From Mucilaginibacter ginkgonis (GTDB lineage Bacteria > Bacteroidota > Bacteroidia > Sphingobacteriales > Sphingobacteriaceae), in the NCBI RefSeq assembly GCF_009754905.2, contig NZ_CP066775.1:2294001-2358000 (forward strand): a DNA stretch of 64,000 nt, read 5' to 3'. Made by a program: the position numbers and the translations under genes. Shown here one piece after another: positions 16,835 through 29,580 of the stretch (within the stretch, counting starts at the first letter, position 1; every line of letters starts with the position of its first letter). The notes beneath the pieces are model-generated. The model worked only from the letters and a program-made list of their open reading frames with translations. It was not told where the DNA came from and searched no databases.

Positions 16835-17470
16835 ATGCAAAAACCCGATAGTTTAATATTCGACATGGACGGCACCCTTTGGGATGCTGTGGCAACGTAT
16901 GCCGTATCCTGGAATGAGGTATTTAAGGAATTGGATATTGACATTACCGTCGATAAGGATAAACTGGCGCACATGGTAGGTTGGGAAGGCAAAAAAGTGA
17001 TCAAAGAGATTATGCCCGATTTTGATGACGAGCGCAGAACTGAAATTTATGCTACCGTTAATAGCGCCCGCCACAACCTTATACCTCAATTGGGCGGTAT
17101 AATGTATGATGGTGTGATTGATGGCTTAAAGGAGCTGTCTACCAAATATAAAATTTTCATTCTCAGCAATTGCGCAAAAGGCATCATACAGCTTTTCATT
17201 GACTGGGCAGGGTTGCATGAATACATCACCGACGAACTGGCTTACGGCATAAACTTTATGCCTAAAAGCCACAACATAAAGTTGCTTAGCGATAAATGGG
17301 ATTTAATGAGCCCTGTTTATATAGGAGATACTGAAGGCGATGGACAGCAAAGCCGGTTGGCAGGTATCCCGTTTGTATTTGTGAGTTACGGCTTTGGCAA
17401 CACCGATGATTACGATCTAAAGTTTGATAACTTCTCGGATCTGACAAAGCATTTCATGGGGCTGGAATAG
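16835..17470 (+). CDS. HAD-family hydrolase
   Basis: Cytosolic phosphatase of the haloacid dehalogenase superfamily, 211 residues. Motif I is FDMDGTLWDA near residues 9-18, motif II is ILSNCAKG near 110, motif III is the lysine in MPKSHNIK near 143, and motif IV is YIGDTEGDG near 160. The helical cap between motifs I and II makes it a phosphoglycolate phosphatase-like subfamily I member. The frame opens upstream only with TTG at 16823, so ATG at 16835 is taken. It follows DUF1345 by 27 bases. Substrate unknown. Confidence 0.88.
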   Translation: MQKPDSLIFDMDGTLWDAVATYAVSWNEVFKELDIDITVDKDKLAHMVGWEGKKVIKEIMPDFDDERRTEIYATVNSARHNLIPQLGGIMYDGVIDGLKELSTKYKIFILSNCAKGIIQLFIDWAGLHEYITDELAYGINFMPKSHNIKLLSDKWDLMSPVYIGDTEGDGQQSRLAGIPFVFVSYGFGNTDDYDLKFDNFSDLTKHFMGLE

Positions 17471-17512
17471 CGTATATCTATTGCCGTGGTCATGACGAAC
17501 TTGAGCTTTCAA

Positions 17513-18847
17513 TTATTTCACCAATTTTTCAATTGCCTCATTAACCCTTCTAAAGTTGAAGCTATCCAGCATCTTATCCATATTAGCAACAATACAGTCG
17601 TTCATTAGGTTACCAACACTTCCCTCGTGGGTATGGTCTACCTTTTTTACCGGGTTAAACTGCCCTTCTTCTATGGCGAGCCCTACCTGTTTATACGCAT
17701 CGCGAAAAGGTGTGCCGTTTAAAGCTAAGCGATTAACCTCATCGACACTAAAGAGGTAGTCGTATTTGGCATCGCTCAGTATATCGGTTTTGACAGCAAT
17801 ATTTTGCAGCATAAAATCAGCCATTTGCAGGCAGCTTTTGATCTCTGAAAATGCCGGGAATAACAATTCCTTTAGCAGCTGCATTTCGCGGTGATAACCC
17901 GATGGCAGGTTGGTAGTCATCATAGCAACATCATTAGGCAGTGCCTGCAAACGGTTGCACCGGCCCCGCATAATTTCCCAAACATCCGGGTTCTTTTTGT
18001 GCGGCATAATGCTCGAACCTGTGGTCAGGTTTTCGGGGTAACTTACAAACGCAAAGTTCTGGCTTAAATATAGTACCTGATCCATTGCCATGCGCCCAAG
18101 GGTTGCTGCAATAGCGGATATTGCTTGCGCGATGATACGTTCTGTTTTACCGCGACCCATTTGCGCATACACTACATTGTAGTTCAGGTCATCAAAACCC
18201 AGAAGCTCCGTCGTCATTGTACGATTAAGCGGGAATGACGAGCCATATCCCGCAGCAGAGCCCAGAGGGTTCTTGTTGGTAATATTCCAGGCAGCACGCA
18301 CCAGTTCCAGGTCATCAGCTAAGCTCTCCGCGTAAGCGCCAAACCATAACCCGAAAGAAGAAGGCATAGCCACCTGCAGATGCGTGTAGCCCGGCAACAA
18401 AACATCTTTATGCTTCTCACTAAGATTAATCATCGTGCGAAACAAGGCATCTGTTGACTCAACCAATTGCTGCAATTCGCTGCGAAAAAACAATTTCAGA
18501 TCGACCAAAACCTGGTCATTACGTGAGCGGCCGCTGTGAATCTTTTTGCCTGCTTCACCTATGCGGCGGGTAAGCAGCATCTCTACCTGCGAATGCACAT
18601 CTTCGACATCAGCCTCGATGGCAAAATCACCGCTTTCTATCTCTTTGTAAATAGCTTTAAGTTCTTTCTGGACAACTTCCAGATCGTCTGAGTTTAGCAA
18701 ACCGATACTTTGCAGCATGCGTGTGTGCGCCAGGGAGCCAAGCACATCAAACGCGGCCATTTGACTATCAAGTTCGCGGTCCTTGCCAACGGTAAAGGCG
18801 TCTACCAATTGATTAACATCCGTCGCTTTTTGCCATAGCTTGCTCAT
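17513..18847 (-). CDS. argH: Argininosuccinate lyase
   Basis: Splits argininosuccinate into arginine and fumarate, the last step of arginine synthesis; cytosolic tetramer. The 444 residues fit the family. The fumarase/lyase signature GSSIMPHKKNPD lies near 277-288, with HSGRSRNDQ near 103-111 and the catalytic-loop region TGSS. The N-terminal half has the family's KLWQKATDVN start; many relatives begin MSKLW as here. It is a lone gene on the minus strand, convergent with the HAD gene, and is not next to other arg genes in this window. A stretch of ATTTCG-type repeats precedes its start (18866-18896). Confidence 0.96.
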   Translation of the reverse strand: MSKLWQKATDVNQLVDAFTVGKDRELDSQMAAFDVLGSLAHTRMLQSIGLLNSDDLEVVQKELKAIYKEIESGDFAIEADVEDVHSQVEMLLTRRIGEAGKKIHSGRSRNDQVLVDLKLFFRSELQQLVESTDALFRTMINLSEKHKDVLLPGYTHLQVAMPSSFGLWFGAYAESLADDLELVRAAWNITNKNPLGSAAGYGSSFPLNRTMTTELLGFDDLNYNVVYAQMGRGKTERIIAQAISAIAATLGRMAMDQVLYLSQNFAFVSYPENLTTGSSIMPHKKNPDVWEIMRGRCNRLQALPNDVAMMTTNLPSGYHREMQLLKELLFPAFSEIKSCLQMADFMLQNIAVKTDILSDAKYDYLFSVDEVNRLALNGTPFRDAYKQVGLAIEEGQFNPVKKVDHTHEGSVGNLMNDCIVANMDKMLDSFNFRRVNEAIEKLVK

Positions 18848-18904
18848 GCTGCAAAGATGCTCAATGAATTCGGATTTAAGAATTTCGATTTCGGAACGTG
18901 TCGC

Positions 18905-19828
18905 TTATTTTAATTCCATAGATTCCTGTTTCGGCAGAAATTGCGGTCTTTGAATACTTGTGCCTAATGCTTCGTTCAATTTTTCAATCGTATAATCCGC
19001 CAACACAGGCGAATACTGTTCATCGTGCTGGTGCATAAAAAACCAAAGTGACTGCAGGCCTTCATCTTTCCATTTTTTTATTCGATCGACCCATTCATCT
19101 ATGCGTCCGTAATCTGTTGGCAACAACCCATTCCCCACATAGCGGATAAACGCATGTGGCGTAGACAGGTTCATATGCCCGCAATCGCGCCGTCCGCTGG
19201 CGTCCGTTATCACACTGCCAATGTTTAAATCGCGCAGCAGCGCAAAAATATCCTTATCCGTACCTGCTGTGTTAAACCATTCTTTATGTCGCACTTCCAC
19301 GAAAACCGGGACATCGGTAGGCAAATGTTCCAAATAAGCTTTTAATTCGGGGAAGCTCTTTGGGGTAAAATTGTCACTTAGCTGCAGGAACATCGGCCCC
19401 AGTTTGTCGCCAAAAGCTAAGACGCCATTATAAAATTGCGTGGTTATTTCTTCGGCGTTCTTAAGCCTGCGTATGTGGCTTATCGACTGCGAAAACTTTG
19501 GGCAGAATTTAAAATTCGGATTACCTTCTGCTTTTTCGGCCCATTTGCTTAAAGTCTCAGGACCGTAAACCTGGTAAAATGTAGCATTTAGCTCTATTGA
19601 ATCGAAGTGTTTAACATACTCAGTTAAAAAGTTGGCCTCTTTGGTTTTTGGCGGATAGATCTGCCCTACCCATTCTTTACGGCCCCATTTGGCACAACCA
19701 ACGTGCGCTTGGAACTTACCGCTGCCGCTGGCATTTGCCAGAACATGCGCAGTGAAGGCCGTATCGGGCGGGAGGTTAAAATAAGATTGAGGCAGTTTGT
19801 CGGCGTCGGCTACTTTACCAAATTCCAT
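18905..19828 (-). CDS. DUF72 (YecE-like) family protein
   Basis: A 307-residue soluble protein of the DUF72 family, a TIM-barrel-like fold of unknown function found in bacteria and archaea. Family marks are VGCAKWGRKEWVGQIYP near 43-59, FDSIELNATFYQVYGPETL near 74-92, FCPKFSQSISHIRRL near 106-120 and FVEVRHKEWF near 176-185. The residues WFFMHQHDE near the C-terminus are also conserved. It lies 57 bases upstream of argH on the same strand and may be transcribed with it. Biochemistry for the family is lacking. Confidence 0.88.
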   Translation of the reverse strand: MEFGKVADADKLPQSYFNLPPDTAFTAHVLANASGSGKFQAHVGCAKWGRKEWVGQIYPPKTKEANFLTEYVKHFDSIELNATFYQVYGPETLSKWAEKAEGNPNFKFCPKFSQSISHIRRLKNAEEITTQFYNGVLAFGDKLGPMFLQLSDNFTPKSFPELKAYLEHLPTDVPVFVEVRHKEWFNTAGTDKDIFALLRDLNIGSVITDASGRRDCGHMNLSTPHAFIRYVGNGLLPTDYGRIDEWVDRIKKWKDEGLQSLWFFMHQHDEQYSPVLADYTIEKLNEALGTSIQRPQFLPKQESMELK

Positions 19829-19989
19829 AACAGATAATTTTTATGAAGATAAGTTTTGCTGACTAATAACTAAGCAAAAACATTTAACAGGTTCTGCAAT
19901 AGGGTTTTGTGCGCTAATTATAAAGCGTCTTGCAACGTGCCCATTATTCATGTGTCTCTTGAGCAATACCAATCAGGTATCTCAACTAC

Positions 19990-22422
19990 ATGAAAACAAC
20001 CTTACTGCCTTTTCTTTTACTTTTACTATCTGTTGCAACATTAGCCCAAACCCCACCCATCAAAGGTGTTGTGAAGGGGATTATTATTGATTCTGCGAAG
20101 AATGCGCCCCTGGGATATGCTACCATCGCGCTTGTAGATGCTGCAACCAAAGCACCCGTTAAAAGCACGCTCACCAAAGACAATGGCACTTTTGAGTTAA
20201 AAGATCTCGAAATAAAAAATTATCTGCTAAACGTGATATCCGTCGGATACACCTCAAAAACGATCGGGATAAACACGCTGAGCTCGACTAAACCGGAAGC
20301 AGACGCCGGCCGCATCATATTAGCTCCATCTAACGCGCAGTTGGGCGAAGTTAAAATAACCGCGGCAAAACCTTTGGTAAAGCAGGAGATAGACCGCATG
20401 AGTTACGACGTGCAAGCCGACCCCGAAAGCAAGGCACAAACAGCCATGGATATGCTGCGCAAAGTGCCATTGGTTACTATTGACGGCGACGACAATATAC
20501 AATTGCAGGGCAGCGGCAGTTATCGCATTTTCATCAATGGCAAACCATCTGCGTTGTTAACCAACAACCCCAAAGATGTGCTGCGTGCCATGCCTGCCAC
20601 TAACATTCAAAAAATCGAGGTGATCACAACTCCGCCGGCAAAGTACGATGCAGAAGGTTTAGCGGGTATTATTAATATCATCACCAGCAAAAAAACCGAC
20701 GACGGCTACAATGGCACGGTCACCGCGCGTTACAATTTCCCGTGGGGGCCAAATATCAACTTAAGCACTACATACAAGCAGGGCAAATTTGGCTTGTCGG
20801 GCTTTTTGGGTACAGGTAGGCAGGTGCCTACAAAGTTTGAGTCTGGCAGTTACCGCGAGACTTACAGTCCGGCTTCCGTATTTACCCAAAACGGAATATT
20901 TGATAATGCCGGCGGTGGCTGGGGTTACGGCAGTGTTGAAACCAGTTACGAGATAGATACCTTAAACCTGCTAACTGCTTCGTTAAACTATAATTTCGGC
21001 GATTTTAGGAACAGCAGTAATAAGCTTACGCAATTTAGCAGCCAGGCACCTGGCATTTTGCCGCAATCATACAACCTTATTAATATTGGTGGCAACGGTT
21101 ACACCGGTACAGATGTGAGCTTTAACTACCAACTGGGATTTAAACGTAACAAGCAGCAGTTGCTGACAACATCGTACCGCTACACAGACTACAACAATGG
21201 GCAGCACAATGATATCAGTTCGATTAACGATGTCAATTATAATGGACCTGATTATACCCAACGCAATAACGCCGGTGAGCAAGCGCACACTTTCCAGGTG
21301 GACTACATACAGCCCATGAAAAAGCTAACGCTTGAAGCGGGAGCAAAAGCAATTTTACGCAAGAACACCAGCGAAACAGAAGCTACTGTATTCAGTATCC
21401 GGAACGGGCAGGGATCATTTGTTGAAGATCCGTCGCGCGAGAATGACCTTATTTACCATCAGGATGTTTATAGCCTTTACAACTCTTACACATACAAGTT
21501 AACCAAATGGGTGTTTAAAGCAGGAGCGCGCTTAGAGCGTACACAAGTTGACGCTAACTTTGTAACAAACGCTACCACGCTTAATATGGGCTACACAAAT
21601 ATTGTCCCGTCTCTTTCTGCACAATTGATGCTGCCTAAAAACCAAAGCCTTACATTCGGTTACACCAACCGTTTAGAACGGCCGAGCATTTACCAGCTAA
21701 ACCCATTTGTAGACCGGTCTAACCCGCAGATCATATCCACCGGCAACCCTAACTTAAGGCCTGTGATCAGCGATCTGATCGAACTAACTTACTCAAAGTC
21801 GGGCACAGGTAGCTTTAGTACCAAATTAAGTTATATGCACACCGGCGGTATGGCGGTGAGTGTGATCAGGCTCATATCTGACACACTATCTGAAACCACT
21901 TATGAAAACGTAGGCAACAGCAAAATTTTGCGCTGGAATGTAAACGGCAATAATCCCATCGGCAAAAAGGTGAACATTAATTACAGCACCGGTTTATTTT
22001 ACGTTTGGATAAGCGGCCCTTACAATGGGCGCTTTTACAGCAACCATGGCCTGCGAACCAATACCTTTGTGAGCGGTAGTTATAAACCGGGCGACGGCTG
22101 GAGTTTTGGACTGAGTTATGGGTTTAACCGAAGATATATCATGCTGCAGGGCAGCTCTAATGACTACATGTATTCGTCGATAAGTGCGTATAAAACCTTT
22201 GCAAATAAAAAGCTTACAATTACAGGAGTGGTGAACAATCCTTACAAAACGTATAACCAATTTACCAATTACACATCAACGCCCGACTTTTACCAAAGCA
22301 ATACCAGCAACAATTATTACCGCAATTTCAGCTTAAGCTTAAGCTACAAGTTTGGAAAGCTAAGCAGCGATATCAAAAAGAATCAGCGCACTATCAATAA
22401 TGATGATCTAAGCGGAAAATAA
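19990..22422 (+). CDS. TonB-dependent receptor-like outer-membrane beta-barrel protein
   Basis: Outer-membrane protein of 810 residues. A signal peptide (1-20, ending VATLAQ) is followed by a carboxypeptidase-like regulatory domain (about 25-110, GYATIALVDAATKAPV) and a plug-like domain (about 115-230, with MDMLRKVPLVTIDGDDNIQL and RIFINGKPS). The 22-strand-type barrel belongs to the outer-membrane beta-barrel family PF14905 and ends in LSLSYKFGKLSSDIKK, with an aromatic-rich last strand slightly before the end. No SusD gene is adjacent. Such stand-alone receptors are common in Bacteroidota; substrate unknown. It ends 8 bases from the convergent mutarotase stop. Confidence 0.9.
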   Translation: MKTTLLPFLLLLLSVATLAQTPPIKGVVKGIIIDSAKNAPLGYATIALVDAATKAPVKSTLTKDNGTFELKDLEIKNYLLNVISVGYTSKTIGINTLSSTKPEADAGRIILAPSNAQLGEVKITAAKPLVKQEIDRMSYDVQADPESKAQTAMDMLRKVPLVTIDGDDNIQLQGSGSYRIFINGKPSALLTNNPKDVLRAMPATNIQKIEVITTPPAKYDAEGLAGIINIITSKKTDDGYNGTVTARYNFPWGPNINLSTTYKQGKFGLSGFLGTGRQVPTKFESGSYRETYSPASVFTQNGIFDNAGGGWGYGSVETSYEIDTLNLLTASLNYNFGDFRNSSNKLTQFSSQAPGILPQSYNLINIGGNGYTGTDVSFNYQLGFKRNKQQLLTTSYRYTDYNNGQHNDISSINDVNYNGPDYTQRNNAGEQAHTFQVDYIQPMKKLTLEAGAKAILRKNTSETEATVFSIRNGQGSFVEDPSRENDLIYHQDVYSLYNSYTYKLTKWVFKAGARLERTQVDANFVTNATTLNMGYTNIVPSLSAQLMLPKNQSLTFGYTNRLERPSIYQLNPFVDRSNPQIISTGNPNLRPVISDLIELTYSKSGTGSFSTKLSYMHTGGMAVSVIRLISDTLSETTYENVGNSKILRWNVNGNNPIGKKVNINYSTGLFYVWISGPYNGRFYSNHGLRTNTFVSGSYKPGDGWSFGLSYGFNRRYIMLQGSSNDYMYSSISAYKTFANKKLTITGVVNNPYKTYNQFTNYTSTPDFYQSNTSNNYYRNFSLSLSYKFGKLSSDIKKNQRTINNDDLSGK

Positions 22423-22430
22423 GCCCGCAT

Positions 22431-23582
22431 TCAGTGCTTCTCAAATTGATAATACGTAAGCGATTTATATACTTTACCCGGCTTTAGAACGGTTGATGGA
22501 AAATTTGGCTGATTAGGTGAATCTGGGAAGTGCTGGGTCTCCAGGCAAAAAGCGTTACGATAAGCGTCCGGGTGGCCACCTTTCATTTTGCTATCGCCTT
22601 TCATAAAGTTGCCGGTATAAAATTGCACGCCCGGTTCGGTAGTAAACACCTTCATCACCAATCCGGTTTTATCGCCGGATACGGTTACTACAGGCAGTTG
22701 TGTGCTGTGTTTATTCAGCACAAAATTGTGGTCATAGCCTTTACCAAAAGTGATCTGACCATCGTTAGCATCAATACGGTCACCAATGGGCAAAGGTGCC
22801 CTGAAATCAAATGGTGTGCCTTTAACATCAGCGATCTTGCCAGTTGGGATCAGGGTAGAATCAACAGGTGTGTAGGCATCAGCGTTAATTTGTATAATAT
22901 GTTTCAGAATATCGCCGCTGCCCCAGCCGTTCAAATTAAAGTACGAGTGATTGGTCAAATTGATTACTGTTAGCTTATCGGTTTTGGCTTCATAAGTAAT
23001 AGAAAGGCTGTTATATTTCGTCACCGCGTAAGTCACTTTAACATCCAGGTTACCTGGGTAACCTTCTTCCATGTCAGCCGAATGATAGGTGAGTTCAAGC
23101 GTATGTTCATTCAGCATTTTGGCGTCCCAAACTTTAGAATCAAAACCTACTTTGCCGCCGTGCAAACTGTTAGGTTTATTGTTGATGAATAAGGTATAAT
23201 CAGTCCCATTCAGGTTAAAATGTCCCTTTGCTATGCGGTTGCCGTAACGGCCTATTAATGCTCCATAATAATTTGACGCAGAACCTTGATAGCCTTTCAA
23301 ATCGTCAAAGCCGGCAACAACATCAACCATTTTGCCTGCGGCCGACTTTACCAACAAGCTAACCACACGCCCACCAAAATTGGTGATAGCGGCCTCCATG
23401 CCGTTTTCGCCCTTTAGCTTGAACAGCTTTACTTGCTTGCCATTTATGGTTTGATTAAAACCCGAACTATCGGGCAAAAGGCTGTCTGTGCTCATGGTTG
23501 CAGATTTATCGCTTTTACTGGTACAAGATTCAAACGCGATAGACAGCGCCACCGCTATAACAGGATAGAAAATTTTTTTCAT
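22431..23582 (-). CDS. galM: Aldose 1-epimerase (galactose mutarotase), probable lipoprotein
   Basis: Interconverts alpha and beta anomers of aldohexoses; 383 residues. A signal with cysteine (ALSIAFESCTSK, C20) suggests lipidation and export, so it likely acts in the periplasm on imported sugars. Fold marks are FGGRVVSLLVK near 68, RYGNRIAKGHF near 115, NLTNHSYFNLNG near 208-219 (general-acid histidine), and GVQFYTGNF and FCLETQHFPDSPNQP near 345-360 (catalytic glutamate). It has its own promoter (23618-23648), one of the clearest in the window. The upstream gene is DUF5686 on the same strand; the convergent TonB barrel may deliver substrates, but that link is speculative. Confidence 0.92.
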   Translation of the reverse strand: MKKIFYPVIAVALSIAFESCTSKSDKSATMSTDSLLPDSSGFNQTINGKQVKLFKLKGENGMEAAITNFGGRVVSLLVKSAAGKMVDVVAGFDDLKGYQGSASNYYGALIGRYGNRIAKGHFNLNGTDYTLFINNKPNSLHGGKVGFDSKVWDAKMLNEHTLELTYHSADMEEGYPGNLDVKVTYAVTKYNSLSITYEAKTDKLTVINLTNHSYFNLNGWGSGDILKHIIQINADAYTPVDSTLIPTGKIADVKGTPFDFRAPLPIGDRIDANDGQITFGKGYDHNFVLNKHSTQLPVVTVSGDKTGLVMKVFTTEPGVQFYTGNFMKGDSKMKGGHPDAYRNAFCLETQHFPDSPNQPNFPSTVLKPGKVYKSLTYYQFEKH

Positions 23583-23617
23583 AGGTTAACACGGACCGGT
23601 TATACTGCCGCTGAAAC

Positions 23618-23648
23618 CAAAAATAGGATTCGACAAGGTATAATCAAA
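23618..23648 (-). promoter_or_regulatory. Promoter TTTG-N19-TATTTTTG for galM
   Basis: On the minus strand TTTG (23648-23645) is followed after 19 bases by TATTTTTG (23625-23618). Both halves match the Bacteroidota primary sigma consensus (TTTG, 19-21 bases, TAnnTTTG). The start codon is 35 bases further on, leaving a leader of about 30 bases. This separates galM from the upstream DUF5686 gene. Confidence 0.7.
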
Positions 23649-23652
23649 GGCA

Positions 23653-26133
23653 TTAATTCGGCCGTGCCGGCCGCATAGGTAATGCCAACCCGATAAGCGC
23701 CGTAGATGTTGAGTGGCCATCAGTCCTAAACGACCTGCCCATCTGGAACCTTATACCATACAATTGAACACCGGCTGCAAACTCAACATAATTACCAATC
23801 TGCGGGGTAGCCAAGTAATTTACATTGACAATTTCATGCAGTTTTAACTTGCGGATCAGCGGCACCCGGCTTAAAAAATACCCGCCGAAGTTATGTTCGT
23901 AATGAGCCTCGAGATAACTTTCCGGTGTGCTGAATTCATATAAAGGCAATATCAGGAACGCGTTTGGCGCGTTTACAAAGAAAACGCCCTCGTTACCATA
24001 AAAATGCGCATAGTCTGTAAAATAGATCTGCTTAACACCAAAGAATTTACCGGCGCCAATATAAAAAGACGACTTCCCTATTGGCCCTAGACTAATGTCT
24101 TCCTTAGAAAGCGTTGCCTTCACGAAGTTATAATCGACATCCGATCCAAAAACATTCCGGATAGCACGTGTATAATTAACGGTTAATGTTGGGTATGGTG
24201 ATGGCAAATATCTGCGCCCCGTTGGATAAGTTTCATACCGATTGCTGAAATTATAGCTGGCATGCAAGTTCACTGTGAACGACTGGTTGCGCGGAAAAAG
24301 CGGGTTATCTGCCTTCGGTGTAAGGGGATTGTTAGACGTAAACTCGTAGTTCTGCAGGTTGGTTATGCTGTACAAGGAAGTGTTTGGCAGCCACTGCCTG
24401 TCAGAATAGTCGATCGTAATGCCGCCTCGCAACCCGCCATAAATACGCTTGTTAAGCGAAACCGTGACGAATGACCTTTCATACAACTTCAACTGGTTTA
24501 GCCTGCGGAATAAACTGTTAAAGGTGTTAAACAGCGGGCTGGTAGGATTAGTGTTGTTGATATCGAACATACTGTTGCCAACTGCAAAACTCAAAGTCGA
24601 TCCGCTTAACGGAACAGTACCGTCTACAAAACCGTGAAAGCGTTCGTTTCGGATGCCGTAGCGTACGTTGCCTCCCAGACGCAAATATTTATTGTTAATG
24701 CTATCGATCTGCTTTACATAGTTTACATTGTAGTTAAAGGTAAAACCCTCAACCGTGTTGTAAAGGAACGATGTAAGCAGCGGACTAAAATAGGTGTACT
24801 GCTTTTTGTACCTGTCGCGTTCAAGTATGCCTGTTAACAATAATTTATTCGCGGTTACACGGTTACCTATCCTATCCAGCGAATCGAGGTAAGGTTTGGA
24901 TTCCCTCTTTTTTGCCAGGATTGCTTTCTTCTGGTAATCTGTAATCTCTTCAGTCGTCAACGGCACTGGGCGCTCTTGCTGCCAGTAAACTGAGTCTTTC
25001 TTATTGACACCTTGCGGTATTTTCAATACCTCTGCAAATTCCTTCTGGTTGAGCGTTGGGTTAAGGTTATAATTGCTGTAAACTGCAATAAAATACCCGC
25101 CAAACTTAAACCCAAATATACCGCCGTTAAACTCCATCTTAGCTGTAGACGGCATCCAAACTTTTTTACCAACCGGCACATATTGCTCTTTGACTTTTAG
25201 CGTGTCGACAATATTCAAATTTGCACTTTTAGTAATCTCCAGATCGAAACTGTGCAAACGCCAGCTATCTTCCATAATGTAGATTATGCCCGCGAATGCC
25301 GGATCGTAACTGTGCTTTGGTGTTACCTGTATCTTGTTGATCGTCTCGCCGTTTTCTTCTGATGTGCCCAGCCATTTGTAATTGTAATAGCTTAAGGCGT
25401 TATCTGCAATGGGCGATACCAGCGGCCGGTTGCTGATCTGCTCCCAGTTCTGGTAATTCTCGTACATGTTAACCCGGATATCAGACGCGCGGTTAAAGCT
25501 AAATGCCCTGTTACTGCCCGATACTTTTGAAGAGATCATCTCCTCGTGTATCTTGTCAGGCTTTTCAAATGTGAGTTTCGATTGTGATTCTGACAGGTAG
25601 ACAATCCCCCTGCGGTTAGAATCGAGGCCGTATTCCCGCGCGATCTGATTGATATCCCTGCCCAAAAACTTTTTAGGCGCGGCCAGTAGTTTTTGAAGGC
25701 CTTTTAAATATACCTCGGCACTGTAGGCGTTTACTTCGTTTAGGTAACCATTTCTTTTGCGGATAGCTTTGCGGATGATGGCATAAGAAGGGTCTTCGCC
25801 ACCGGGGCGGATGGTTACAGCGTTAAGTTGATATGCCGCTACGGCAAGCCTCACATCTAATTTTGTATTGCCCGAAATATTGACGCGTTTTAACTCTTCT
25901 TTGTAGCCGATGGCTTTAAATAAGATCTCATACTGGCCTTTGGCAAGGTTAAGGCTATAGTTACCGTCGTTGTTGGCAGATGTGCCACGGGTGGTACCCT
26001 TAACCAGGATGCTGGCAAATGGAACCGGTGCGCCGGTATCATCAACAATATTACCGCTTAGCGTAAATTGCTGCGCCGAGGCGGTAAAGACCCAAAGTAA
26101 AAGAGCCGCGGAAAAAATTATTCTTTTATACAT
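23653..26133 (-). CDS. DUF5686 outer-membrane protein with carboxypeptidase-like regulatory domain
   Basis: Exported protein of about 826 residues. A signal peptide (MYKRIIFSAALLLWVFTASA, then QQ) is followed by a regulatory beta-sandwich domain (about 22-105; LSGNIVDDTGAPVPFASILV). The DUF5686 region follows, with EDPSYAIIRKAIRKRNGYLN near 113-132 and VYLKGLQKLLAAPKKFLGR. The last 400 residues have the alternating aromatic pattern of an outer-membrane barrel. The start at 26133 is chosen over the longer frame from 26160 because it gives a normal signal peptide. The function of this Bacteroidota family is unknown. Confidence 0.88.
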   Translation of the reverse strand: MYKRIIFSAALLLWVFTASAQQFTLSGNIVDDTGAPVPFASILVKGTTRGTSANNDGNYSLNLAKGQYEILFKAIGYKEELKRVNISGNTKLDVRLAVAAYQLNAVTIRPGGEDPSYAIIRKAIRKRNGYLNEVNAYSAEVYLKGLQKLLAAPKKFLGRDINQIAREYGLDSNRRGIVYLSESQSKLTFEKPDKIHEEMISSKVSGSNRAFSFNRASDIRVNMYENYQNWEQISNRPLVSPIADNALSYYNYKWLGTSEENGETINKIQVTPKHSYDPAFAGIIYIMEDSWRLHSFDLEITKSANLNIVDTLKVKEQYVPVGKKVWMPSTAKMEFNGGIFGFKFGGYFIAVYSNYNLNPTLNQKEFAEVLKIPQGVNKKDSVYWQQERPVPLTTEEITDYQKKAILAKKRESKPYLDSLDRIGNRVTANKLLLTGILERDRYKKQYTYFSPLLTSFLYNTVEGFTFNYNVNYVKQIDSINNKYLRLGGNVRYGIRNERFHGFVDGTVPLSGSTLSFAVGNSMFDINNTNPTSPLFNTFNSLFRRLNQLKLYERSFVTVSLNKRIYGGLRGGITIDYSDRQWLPNTSLYSITNLQNYEFTSNNPLTPKADNPLFPRNQSFTVNLHASYNFSNRYETYPTGRRYLPSPYPTLTVNYTRAIRNVFGSDVDYNFVKATLSKEDISLGPIGKSSFYIGAGKFFGVKQIYFTDYAHFYGNEGVFFVNAPNAFLILPLYEFSTPESYLEAHYEHNFGGYFLSRVPLIRKLKLHEIVNVNYLATPQIGNYVEFAAGVQLYGIRFQMGRSFRTDGHSTSTALIGLALPMRPARPN

Positions 26134-26232
26134 GAATGGCAAATGCCTAAAGATGTGCATTTGATTTTGATTGTAGCGGGTTTGTTACGCTTTTAACGTT
26201 TTTTAACGTGTAGTAATGGTTCAATGAAAATC

Positions 26233-26324
26233 GTCATTTGCGAAGAGTGCCGATAGCTTTCGGGACGACGTGGCAATCTCATAGGACGATTTTATGCTAG
26301 GATTGCTTCGTACCTCGCAATGAC
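26233..26324. repeat. GTCATT...AATGAC palindromic intergenic repeat, copy 3
   Basis: Starts GTCATTTGCGAAGAGTGCCG and ends TACCTCGCAATGAC. It contains CGATAGCTTTCGGG, a decayed form of the palindrome in copy 4, and shares GGCAATCTCATAGGACGA with copy 5. It lies between ligA and the DUF5686 gene. A short inverted repeat TGTTATA/TATAACA (26330-26354) follows near the ligA stop and may help end transcription. Confidence 0.75.
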
Positions 26325-26357
26325 ATAAGTGTTATATCAAGTGCCTTTATAACATGA

Positions 26358-29544
<3,187 letters not shown>

Positions 29545-29580
29545 TGTACTGTGCTTACCTTTAAGGCAAATCATCTCGCT

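Noticed and set aside
17471..17512. A seventh GTCAT-type repeat (GTCATGACGAACTTGAG)
   Set aside because: Only one end is present and there is no inverted partner; it may be a remnant, but the evidence is too thin.
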